A stretch of DNA of 6,494 nucleotides from Chthoniobacter flavus (GTDB lineage: Bacteria > Verrucomicrobiota > Verrucomicrobiia > Chthoniobacterales > Terrimicrobiaceae): positions 1 to 6,494 of the forward strand of contig CAMDOJ010000098.1 of the NCBI GenBank assembly GCA_945903555.1, in the 5' to 3' direction. This document shows, in pieces, positions 1-5,796 of this stretch (position 1 is the first letter of the stretch; each line of letters opens with the position of its first letter). The translations under genes and the position numbers were made by a program. The notes beneath the pieces were generated by a model. The model had not been told where the DNA came from. It searched no databases and saw only the letters and a list, made by a program, of their open reading frames with translations.

Positions 1-2559
1 CAAGCTATGACGGAGGCGATCGGAACCCATGCCGGCTTTTTGGTTTTATCGACCAATATCAGTCCCGCGCTGACACCGATTTTCTACATTCAAACGGGCA
101 GCAACGATGCCGCATCGAATGTTTTGCCGCTGGTTTCCGGCGATCTCACAAACTATCTTGGCGTCCGCTCGTCTTCCACATCGGCCCTCGTCGACTACCT
201 CGCGCAGGCGACCAACTCCAACAACGCCGTCAATGCGAACAAACTCATTGGCGCCTACCGCATCCTCGCGAATTCGGGCCCCACCAACTTCAATGCCCCC
301 TGGATTCACTTTACGAATGCAATGGGCGAAACCAACTCTCGGGTCGCCTTTTTTGTTTTGGATGAGCAATCCAAGTTGAATCTGGCTCAACACGGCTGGT
401 CCACCAATACGAATCGTGCCGGTTGGTCAAACTCCCCCACCCTCATTCCCATTGCCATCGCCGGAACGACAAACCTCCTCACCACCAGCGCGGCCGCGGC
501 TTTTGCCTCAGCAACAAACAAATCCCCTTTCGTCGCCAACCTTGCCCAGATTTTTTCTGATCGCACGGATTATGAATCCAAAAAACACCTCTACACCTGC
601 GTCTCCGGCCCAAGCCAAGACTTTATTCCCAGCGGATACACCAATACAAACGGCACATTCTCGCGCTACGCCCAAGCGCATCTCCCCAAGTGGAATATCA
701 ATCACTGCACCACAAACATTCCCTTCGGAGCCACTTCAGCCCTTCGTGCCTCCAATATCGCCCAAATCATCAACACCAACCTACCCAACTTCGGCAAACG
801 GGATATCGCGATGTCAAATGGGCTCGGCGGGAGTTACTTTCGCTACTTGGAGCGCATTTCCGCATCGATCATCGATTACATCGATTCCGACACCGATGTC
901 ACTATCCTCCCCGACGCCTCGCCCCTGGGCGAACCGGCTGGAAAGGAACTCGCTCCGCTCATCACTTGCATCGCCGAAAAATACAACTGGATCAGTGAAT
1001 CCGGATCCGGCACCGCTTGGACAAATAAAATAACGCAAACGGTTTTTGTTCAGCTCTGGAATCCTTATCAGACCAACATCAGCGGCAACCTCTCGCTCGA
1101 ACTCACGACTTACCGGTCGATCAAAATGCCAGGCCTCGGTGGCTCGATTTTGCCGAATGTGGGCACGATCGCCATCACCAACCTGCGCCCAAACGAAATG
1201 AAGGTTTTCCAAACAGCCACATTCACCAACACCGTTTTTTCTACACTCAAAGGCAGCGCTCTTGTCGGAAATCGTCCCTATCTCGAGCCAACCGCCAGCG
1301 ACAACGCCTTCTATGAAAACCACTCTCGCTTTGACGCCCGTTGGAATAGCGTGATCTTTGATCGCACAGCGAATCTCGCAACAACCTTTTTTACCAACAA
1401 TCAAGGACTGCCCAAAAACGCCATGGGGAAGACAATCGAAACAAGGATCAACTTGGGCGGACCCAACCGATTCGCTATTAACTACCCGTCTTACGGCTCT
1501 TTTGCTGCACCGAAAGGTTACCGCTCCGTGGCAGATCCCCGCCAAAACGCGATTTCGCCCTACGATTGGGAAGCTCCATCCTATACAAATAACGAAGTCC
1601 GCTGGAATGGACGGAACACATTTACCAATGAATGCTCGCAGGACTACGCCAAAACGTTTTCCTCCCGAGACGTCGTTCGGTGCAGTCCGCTGGAAGGCTC
1701 CAGCATCGATCTAAGCAGCATCGACCCCACATCTGCGCCCTCCCCGTATTCGATCTCGAATAGCGTAAATGCCCCATTTTATTTACGGAATGCAAAGATG
1801 GAATCCATCGGCGAGCTAGGCAATATCTACGACCCCGCCCAGCTCAATGACGTTGGATTTAGTACAGCTGGGAGCGACTCTTGGTATGCCTCGGGGGGCG
1901 GACGCACCTTGCGCATGGGCATTCCGGAGTTTGATTACCCAGCGAGCGGCATCGCTCCCTCAGGATCTGAAAAAGCCGCGCCAAACTGGAACTCCCCCGG
2001 ACTTCGTGCCCTCCATCTCGTCGATTTATTCACGATCGCGGAAACAAACTCGGCCGGCATCCCGACCAACGCCCCCAAGATCAATATCAACACCGCTCCA
2101 AAAGAAGTTTTAACCGCCCTGTTTTCTCATCTTTCGCAAAATGCCGACCTCGCTTTCAGCAACTCTAGCTTCACCAGCAATGCCCCCGCCCATCTGGCCA
2201 ATCTCGTGATTTCGAACCGACCCTACTACAATCTCAGCGACCTTCACAAAATCACCCCACAACTTCTCAACCCCACAAATTTCAGCCCCATACTCGGCAG
2301 TAATCCCTTGACCAATATCGCGACCATCCACGATGCCGCTCGCGAGCAGTTGCTCGCCTCACTACTCGAACTAGTCGATACCCAGTCCCGCAATTTCAAG
2401 GTGATCGCGATCGGCCAGGCCGTTGCGCCATCGGGAAAAGTGCTTTCGGAATCGATTCAGGAAATGAGCATCATTTTAGATTCCTACCCTCACACAAACA
2501 GCATCGGAAAAGTGGAATATCGAACCCGCGCCATTCAAGGCCACTCCAAGAAATACTGA
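1..2559 (+). CDS. GspK-like / Verru_Chthon cassette protein A-like pseudopilin-system protein (5' partial)
   Basis: Large protein related to type II secretion/type IV pilus minor pseudopilin K and to the Verru_Chthon cassette A family of Verrucomicrobiota; it probably acts outside the inner membrane in a pseudopilus or surface structure. The frame is open to base 1, so the ATG at 7 is probably internal. The hydrophobic prepilin leader expected in this family is absent and should lie upstream. Counting from that ATG, about residues 110-130 hold RVAFFVLDEQSKLNLAQHGW, a block typical of the family. A YRSVADPRQN block lies near residue 507, and MESIGELGNIYDP (the 'SIGELG' block) near 598. ININTAPKEVL starts at 692, matching the GspK NxNTAP-x-x-VL motif, and is followed by a helix-hairpin-helix-like stretch ending NRPYYNLSDLHKI. 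The chain is rich in Asn, Ser and Thr, as expected of an exported protein. The next gene follows within a few bases, suggesting one operon. Family assignment is by recalled motifs; exact role and partners are inferred. Confidence 0.8.
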   Translation, partial: QAMTEAIGTHAGFLVLSTNISPALTPIFYIQTGSNDAASNVLPLVSGDLTNYLGVRSSSTSALVDYLAQATNSNNAVNANKLIGAYRILANSGPTNFNAPWIHFTNAMGETNSRVAFFVLDEQSKLNLAQHGWSTNTNRAGWSNSPTLIPIAIAGTTNLLTTSAAAAFASATNKSPFVANLAQIFSDRTDYESKKHLYTCVSGPSQDFIPSGYTNTNGTFSRYAQAHLPKWNINHCTTNIPFGATSALRASNIAQIINTNLPNFGKRDIAMSNGLGGSYFRYLERISASIIDYIDSDTDVTILPDASPLGEPAGKELAPLITCIAEKYNWISESGSGTAWTNKITQTVFVQLWNPYQTNISGNLSLELTTYRSIKMPGLGGSILPNVGTIAITNLRPNEMKVFQTATFTNTVFSTLKGSALVGNRPYLEPTASDNAFYENHSRFDARWNSVIFDRTANLATTFFTNNQGLPKNAMGKTIETRINLGGPNRFAINYPSYGSFAAPKGYRSVADPRQNAISPYDWEAPSYTNNEVRWNGRNTFTNECSQDYAKTFSSRDVVRCSPLEGSSIDLSSIDPTSAPSPYSISNSVNAPFYLRNAKMESIGELGNIYDPAQLNDVGFSTAGSDSWYASGGGRTLRMGIPEFDYPASGIAPSGSEKAAPNWNSPGLRALHLVDLFTIAETNSAGIPTNAPKININTAPKEVLTALFSHLSQNADLAFSNSSFTSNAPAHLANLVISNRPYYNLSDLHKITPQLLNPTNFSPILGSNPLTNIATIHDAAREQLLASLLELVDTQSRNFKVIAIGQAVAPSGKVLSESIQEMSIILDSYPHTNSIGKVEYRTRAIQGHSKKY

Positions 2560-2566
2560 TTTGAAA

Positions 2567-3265
2567 ATGCCGCTTACTATCACTCTTCTCTTACTCGCAT
2601 TCGGGCTTTGCCACACGGTCGCGGAAGCCGAGGAAACAACCACGCCAGCGAATGAGCCGCCGCCTCCACCGCATTCCTCAGTCCAGTTCATCAATGCCAC
2701 GAGCGTGCCAAACCTCGATCTGGATATCAAAGGCTTTCACAAATACGAAAAAATCCCCCAAGGCACTAAGATCGCCGGCGGTGACTTCCCCTTCACTTCC
2801 TGGAAGCTGCGAATCCAAAAAAGCGGATCCACTGATCCCAAGGCCTATTTTGAAAAAGAACTCCACAAATCCCCCAACACAGCGTCAACCGTCGTTCTTC
2901 TTGGAAATTTGGAATGGAAACAGAATGCGAACCCCAAAAAACAAGAACTCCAAGCGGCCATCATCAACTTCGATCACGAACTCGCTGCCGACGAGAAACC
3001 CAACACCCTCACCATCATCAACGGCCTCATCCAACAAATCCTTCGCGTATCCATCAACGAAAGTGAGTTCCTCGAAATCCCACCTATGTCGCACCACATC
3101 TGGCATGGCTTACCCGAAACCATCGAGGCCACCGCCCTCATCGGCAGCCAACAAATCCGCGTTCCCCTCAAATACAATGGCCCATTCCAAAGCGGCATCG
3201 TCGCGTTCTACGAAGCCGACGGATCCATCAAATTCACCGCCGCACCACAATTGCCCTTCGAGTAA
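2567..3265 (+). CDS. Exported hypothetical protein next to pseudopilin gene
   Basis: I do not recognise a named family. The N-terminus MPLTITLLLLAFGLCHTVAEA is a typical Sec signal peptide with a likely signal peptidase I cut after VAEA. The Cys in the hydrophobic core lacks a good lipobox (FGLC), so a lipoprotein is unlikely. A short Pro-rich linker (PPPPP) follows, then a beta-rich body opening with SVQFINATSVPNLDLDIKGF. This 'V-x-F-x-NA ... D-x-x-x-x-GF' opening resembles DUF4397-type beta-sandwich domains, a tentative impression only. A second beta-rich half runs to the C-terminus (IRVPLKYNGPF, GIVAFYEADGSIKF). The start is placed at the ATG at 2567; a TTG at 2561 in frame would add two residues (M-K). 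Neither has a clear Shine-Dalgarno. Only 7 bases separate the upstream stop from this ATG, so it is probably co-transcribed with the pseudopilin-like gene and may be an accessory envelope protein of that system. Confidence 0.75.
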   Translation: MPLTITLLLLAFGLCHTVAEAEETTTPANEPPPPPHSSVQFINATSVPNLDLDIKGFHKYEKIPQGTKIAGGDFPFTSWKLRIQKSGSTDPKAYFEKELHKSPNTASTVVLLGNLEWKQNANPKKQELQAAIINFDHELAADEKPNTLTIINGLIQQILRVSINESEFLEIPPMSHHIWHGLPETIEATALIGSQQIRVPLKYNGPFQSGIVAFYEADGSIKFTAAPQLPFE

Positions 3266-3329
3266 AAAAGAGGAATTGACGCCGGGTTGACCGGGCTCCT
3301 TACGCTCTTTCATACGGGGGATCACGTGT

Positions 3330-3517
3330 GATACCAAAATCCGCTTGCTTTTAGATTTTAAGTAGAGGGGCACAGCGCGTCTCGCCTGTGTGCTGCGGTC
3401 TGCTCCTTTGGTTCCGATGGGCAGGGTGCGAGAAAGTAGACCAGTCTCCACACGGCCGAGACGGCCATGCCCCCCTTTTCCGCTGCAAAGTCCAATTTCA
3501 AAGGGAAAATGGTATGA
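3330..3517 (+). repeat. Intergenic repeat, copy A (inverted relative to copy B)
   Basis: This stretch matches the reverse complement of 4055-4182. It opens with GATACCAAAA and ends with AATGGTATGA in both copies. Two blocks are exactly identical: 33 bases at 3441-3473 (reverse complement of 4100-4132) and 20 bases at 3484-3503 (reverse complement of 4069-4088). The left arm (about 3330-3370) matches at roughly 80 percent by eye. Copy A carries about 62 extra bases (about 3372-3433) missing from copy B. No open frame typical of a transposase is present, so it is non-coding, probably a dispersed repeat of the REP/MITE kind. Confidence 0.8.
3450..3475 (+). repeat. Palindromic core repeat 1 (CACGGCCGAGACGGCC type)
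   Basis: The core ACACGGCCGAGACGGCCATG contains GGCCGAGACGGCC, with GGCC on both sides of GAGAC, followed by a C run and T run. It is repeated inverted at 3531-3556 with one substitution and one C-run length difference, and at 4100-4123 inside copy B. The 3450-3475 and 3531-3556 arms could pair as a 25-base stem enclosing about 55 bases. Confidence 0.75.
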
Positions 3518-3530
3518 GACGCAAAGGCCA

Positions 3531-3556
3531 AGGGGGCATGGCCGTCTCGTCCGTGT
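3531..3556 (-). repeat. Palindromic core repeat 2, inverted to core 1
   Basis: Reads AGGGGGCATGGCCGTCTCGT followed by CCGTGT. Its reverse complement equals core 1 except for GGACGAG in place of GGCCGAG and one C fewer in the C run. It lies just outside the part of copy A shared with copy B, so it is an extra core present only on this side of the carbinolamine dehydratase gene. Confidence 0.72.
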
Positions 3557-3647
3557 AGGCACTGATTTTCGTCTCGCATGGGATCAACTGTTTCCCTGAA
3601 TTCACCATTTTACATGGACCACGTCAGGATGTCTGATGTTGTGTGTT

Positions 3648-3700
3648 GCGCTACCTTTGTGGAGCGCGCTGCACAATCCCCAGACGGAGAGGGATTGCAG
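3648..3700. other. Tandem hairpin-forming stretch 3' of the carbinolamine dehydratase gene
   Basis: Two potential hairpins stand next to each other. GCGCT (3648-3652) pairs with AGCGC (3663-3667) around a 10-base loop. CAATCCC (3674-3680) pairs with GGGATTG (3691-3697) around a 10-base loop, and the stem extends by three pairs (CTG 3669-3671 with CAG 3698-3700, after allowing a 2-base bulge). On the minus strand the second hairpin lies about 20 bases past the dehydratase stop, but no T run follows it, so it is not a classical intrinsic terminator. It could be a structured 3' end, a rho-type pause or part of another dispersed repeat. Confidence 0.4.
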
Positions 3701-3720
3701 GTCAGAAGGTGTGGCTGATT

Positions 3721-4017
3721 TTAGTCTTTGTAGACGGCGGCGAGTTGCTGGATTTTTCTCGCAAGGAGGATGTCTTTGTCCGTGACGCAATCGGAATCGT
3801 GGGAGACAAGGCTAATGCGAACCACGTTGAAGGAATTCGACCAGTCCGGATGATGGTTCATTTTTTCAGCCTCCAGAGCCACCCCAGTCATGAAGGAGAA
3901 GGCCTGTACGAAGTTTTTAAATTGAAACTCCGAAAAAAGCCGACCTTCGAGATAATCCCAACCTGGAAGGATTTTGACCGCGTCACTCAATTCTTCTTTT
4001 TTGAGGGCATGTTCCAT
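3721..4017 (-). CDS. phhB: Pterin-4a-carbinolamine dehydratase (PCD/DCoH family)
   Basis: Small cytoplasmic enzyme that dehydrates 4a-hydroxytetrahydropterin, regenerating the pterin cofactor used by aromatic amino acid hydroxylases; many bacterial members have unproven physiological partners. The 98-residue length is normal. The family opening L...LPGW is at 17-20, and the aromatic substrate-binding strand FxFKNFxxAFxFM at 31-43. The catalytic motif EKMNHHPDW at 51-59 includes the His pair at 55-56, and the second conserved block SHDSDCVTDKD at 72-82 follows. In most relatives the latter reads T-H-D-x-G-G-[LV]-T, so the two glycines are replaced here by Asp76-Cys77. The ATG at 4017 gives the expected start; upstream GGAA is distant and weak as a ribosome site. 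The gene stands alone between two inverted copies of an intergenic repeat, with no hydroxylase gene in view. The family call is firm; the symbol follows common usage for bacterial members. Confidence 0.92.
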   Translation of the reverse strand: MEHALKKEELSDAVKILPGWDYLEGRLFSEFQFKNFVQAFSFMTGVALEAEKMNHHPDWSNSFNVVRISLVSHDSDCVTDKDILLARKIQQLAAVYKD

Positions 4018-4099
4018 ATAAGTATTTCATTCCATGCTTTTCGCATAAAGCAAGTCATACCATTGACTCTTTGAAATTGGACTTTGCACCGCAAAAAAA

Positions 4100-4123
4100 G
4101 GGGCATGGCCGTCTCGGCCGTGT
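4100..4123 (-). repeat. Palindromic core repeat 3
   Basis: Reads GGGGCATGGCCGTCTCGGCC followed by GTGT. It is the exact reverse complement of core 1 over this length and is embedded in copy B. A T-rich run next to the C run (reverse strand CCCC then eight T) differs in length from that in copy A (six C, four T), as expected for slippage-prone homopolymers. Confidence 0.75.
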
Positions 4124-4157
4124 GGAGACTGGCCTACTTTGCCCTCTCTCCTAAAAT

Positions 4158-4178
4158 CCAAAAGCAAGCTGCTTTTGG
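4158..4178 (-). terminator. Possible intrinsic terminator of the synthase operon
   Basis: CCAAAAGC (4158-4165) and GCTTTTGG (4171-4178) form a perfect 8-bp stem with a 5-base loop. Read on the minus strand it sits about 24 bases after the synthase stop codon and is followed by ATTTTAGG, a short T run. The stem is AT-rich and the T run short, so strength is uncertain. The corresponding part of copy A pairs less well. Confidence 0.4.
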
Positions 4179-4201
4179 TATCAAGAGGGGGTGCTGATAG
4201 A

Positions 4202-5005
4202 TTAAGGCGATCTTTGAAGGGAGACACGCGCCGCCACAGCTAACTTTTCGATCATATTGACTCGGCAGTGGGATTGAAAAACAGGGAAGCGGGTGTTCTC
4301 CAAGCGGCTGAGGATTTTTTCATAAACGGCTCGCATAATACGAGCGGGAAGAAGAGCAGAAAAATCGTTTTTCGGCGCCTCGGCGGCGGCGAATCTCGCG
4401 CGGGCGCGAGCTGCACCGCTTCGCATGAGGGGAAGAAACCCCATTCCGGGACGTTGCTCCAGAATCTCATCGATTGATACGCCGTGACGATCGAGTGCTT
4501 CTAGCGGGAGGTAGATGCGCCCTTGGCGGGCGTCATCGCCGACATCTCTCAAAATGTTCGTCCATTGGAGTGCATGGCCGAGGTGCACCGCATAGGTTTC
4601 GCTCGCAGGATCAGTGCAGCCAAAAATACGAATGGAGACCAGTCCCACGGCACAGGCTACACACCAGCAATAGTCCTCAAGTTCCGCGAAGGTGGAGAAG
4701 CGGCGTGGCTCGATATCCATCGAGCAACCTCGAACCACAGATTTCAGTAAGGTTCTGTCAATCGAGTGGCGTTGCAGGAGCGACTCCAGTTCCGATGGCC
4801 ATGCGTCGGCCTCCATCCAAGCGTCGAGGAGGCGATGTTTCTCGCCCGTGGGGCGATTGGGTTCGTCAGCGATGTCGTCAATCGCTCTGCAAAAACGGTA
4901 AAAAAGAAGGGCGTCCCGGCGTCGCTCGGCAGGCAGCCAGAAAAGCGCGAAGGCGAGATGCGACGACGCGAGGCCGTTTGTTGGTGCGAGCTCAGGCGCT
5001 TTCAT
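4202..5005 (-). CDS. Squalene/phytoene synthase family protein
   Basis: Isoprenoid enzyme that condenses two prenyl diphosphates head to head (to presqualene/squalene or phytoene), working at the membrane with Mg2+. All-alpha isoprenoid synthase signatures are present: YRFCRAIDDIADE at 36-48 supplies the first Asp-rich motif (D43, D44, D47). RGCSMDIEPRRFSTFAEL at about 92-109 and YCWCVACAVGL at 112-122 are family blocks. LQWTNILRDVGDDARQGR at 146-163, then IYLP, supplies the second Asp-rich motif (D154, D158). The length is 267 residues, slightly short for the family (about 280-310 is usual). The ATG at 5005 is chosen because it overlaps the TGA of the upstream gene as ATGA and begins just before the conserved domain; the frame is open further upstream, but that part is the antisense-free overlap with the pseudo-ATPase gene and has no family character. 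Squalene (HpnD-like) versus phytoene (CrtB-like) product cannot be decided from this window. Confidence 0.9.
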   Translation of the reverse strand: MKAPELAPTNGLASSHLAFALFWLPAERRRDALLFYRFCRAIDDIADEPNRPTGEKHRLLDAWMEADAWPSELESLLQRHSIDRTLLKSVVRGCSMDIEPRRFSTFAELEDYCWCVACAVGLVSIRIFGCTDPASETYAVHLGHALQWTNILRDVGDDARQGRIYLPLEALDRHGVSIDEILEQRPGMGFLPLMRSGAARARARFAAAEAPKNDFSALLPARIMRAVYEKILSRLENTRFPVFQSHCRVNMIEKLAVAARVSLQRSP

Positions 5006-5649
5006 GGCGCCAGTCTTGATGAAAATCCGCCATCGAGAATGCGATCGGCAAAAGGAAGAAGGTCTTTTTTTTCGCCGCTCCAGAGAATCGCCATGCCTTC
5101 GGTATCCGCAAGGGTTCGGGCGAGAGGGAGGAGATCGGGGGATGGCGGAGAAATGGCCACAAGCAGTGGCGGGCGGTGGACGATCGCCCGCGCGAGAGCC
5201 ACCAGCCATCGGGTGGAATCATCCAAGTTTCCGACAAGCGTTCCGCAGAGATGCCGGATGCCCGTGAACAGGAGCACCTCGCTTGTTCGCTCGCTTGCGA
5301 GATCTTCGCGTTTTCCACAGATCCGAAAAAAGGGCATGGCGACATTCTCGGCCACGGTGAACGTCGGTAGCAAGTGGGGATGAGTGAATAGATACCCGAA
5401 CGCGCGGTCGCGGAGTTGCCATGCCAAACTCTCCTGCATCTCCAGCACGTTCTCGCCAAGCACGCTCAAGCCGCCGCTGGATGGACGCTCGATCATGCCA
5501 AGAATATTCAAAAGCGAACCGAAATCCCGATCGTCGCAGAATCCGATGATCTCACCGGATTGGAAGCGATCACTGAATCCCTCAGGCTCTACTTCGCCAC
5601 CCTGGTGGGTAGTTCGAAATGGAAGATTTTTACATTCGAGGGGAGGCAT
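5002..5649 (-). CDS. Degenerate ABC-type ATPase-like protein (LolD/MacB-like fold, catalytic motifs lost)
   Basis: The 215-residue chain follows the ABC ATPase domain from end to end, closest in pattern to LolD/MacB exporters. LLNILGMIERPSSG (46-59) matches the stretch after Walker A. FGYLFTHPHLLPTFTVAENV (84-103) matches the Q-loop region, VALARAI (150-156) the helix after the signature, and FADRILDGG (200-208) the end of the domain. Yet every nucleotide-handling residue is changed. Walker A reads GFCDDRDFGSLL (36-47) with no GKS/T, and the Q-loop Gln is T89. The signature LSGGQ is LDDST (142-146), Walker B DE is I166-S167, and the H-loop His is about S191. The frame is continuous, so this is not a simple frameshift. 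It is probably a non-catalytic scaffold or regulatory protein, or a gene on the way to decay. The ATG at 5649 is preferred over the adjacent TTG at 5652; no Shine-Dalgarno is seen. It overlaps the synthase gene by 4 bases and is divergent from dnaX. Confidence 0.8.
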   Translation of the reverse strand: MPPLECKNLPFRTTHQGGEVEPEGFSDRFQSGEIIGFCDDRDFGSLLNILGMIERPSSGGLSVLGENVLEMQESLAWQLRDRAFGYLFTHPHLLPTFTVAENVAMPFFRICGKREDLASERTSEVLLFTGIRHLCGTLVGNLDDSTRWLVALARAIVHRPPLLVAISPPSPDLLPLARTLADTEGMAILWSGEKKDLLPFADRILDGGFSSRLAP

Positions 5650-5796
5650 CAAAGTTGTTGGAGAGTGGCATTCCCACGCGATGGCATCAATTCGTAAAAA
5701 CGGGATTTTATTTGTTCAGGGATTTTTTCACTCGGACGACAAACCTTTAAAAAAACTTACTGGATGAGTTGGGCTGGCACCTTTAGTGTTCGCGTT
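5650..5796. promoter_or_regulatory. Divergent intergenic region between pseudo-ATPase operon and dnaX
   Basis: The AT-rich gap between two divergent genes must hold both promoters. On the minus strand TAAAAT (complement of 5706-5711) is a possible -10 box with no good -35. On the plus strand TTTTCA (5725-5730) and TTTAAA (5746-5751) stand 15 bases apart, a weak promoter-like pair placed about 45 bases before the GTG start of dnaX. Neither is convincing alone. Confidence 0.3.

Larger units (their letters stand above)
3266..3720. other. Gene-free, repeat-rich intergenic region
   Basis: I see no convincing gene in these 455 bases. Frames that stay open here read through palindromic repeats and have no family features. 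The region holds a 12-base near-palindrome ATCACGTGTGAT at 3321-3332, repeat copy A (3330-3517), a second inverted palindromic core (3531-3556), and two hairpin-forming stretches at 3648-3667 and 3669-3700. Two genes converge on it: the exported protein gene from the left and the carbinolamine dehydratase gene from the right. Confidence 0.7.
4055..4182 (-). repeat. Intergenic repeat, copy B (inverted relative to copy A)
   Basis: The reverse complement of this stretch aligns with 3330-3517, sharing ends (GATACCAAAA and AATGGTATGA) and two exact blocks of 33 and 20 bases. It lacks about 62 bases found in the middle of copy A. It fills most of the gap between the carbinolamine dehydratase start and the end of the squalene/phytoene synthase gene. 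It may therefore supply the 5' leader or promoter region of the former and the 3' end of the latter. Confidence 0.8.

Noticed and set aside
3266..3310. Rho-independent terminator right after the exported protein gene
   Set aside because: AAAGAG/CTCTTT and CCGG/CCGG can pair, but the stems are short, widely spaced and not followed by a T run.
3110..3599. Open frames on both strands across the repeat region, with HGRDGHAP-like or RGHGRLVRVG-like peptides
   Set aside because: They are translations of the palindromic repeat cores, recur in both orientations, overlap each other and the end of the real gene at 2567-3265, and show no domain or start context.
3643..4074. Plus-strand frame of 143 codons over the carbinolamine dehydratase gene
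   Set aside because: It is antisense to a gene with clear family motifs and has none of its own; it also runs into repeat copy B.
3266..4201. CRISPR array or tRNA gene
   Set aside because: The repeats are few, of mixed orientation and irregular spacing, and no cloverleaf-like set of stems with a CCA-end context was seen.
5006..5209. Longer N-terminus for the squalene/phytoene synthase (68 extra residues)
   Set aside because: The extension lies wholly inside the pseudo-ATPase gene in another frame, is Arg/Pro/Ser rich without family character, and the ATGA overlap gives a better start.
5002..5649. Frameshifted but otherwise normal ABC ATPase
   Set aside because: I looked for the Walker A, signature and Walker B residues in the neighbouring frames; the domain blocks before and after each motif all sit in one continuous frame, so the changes are substitutions rather than frame errors.
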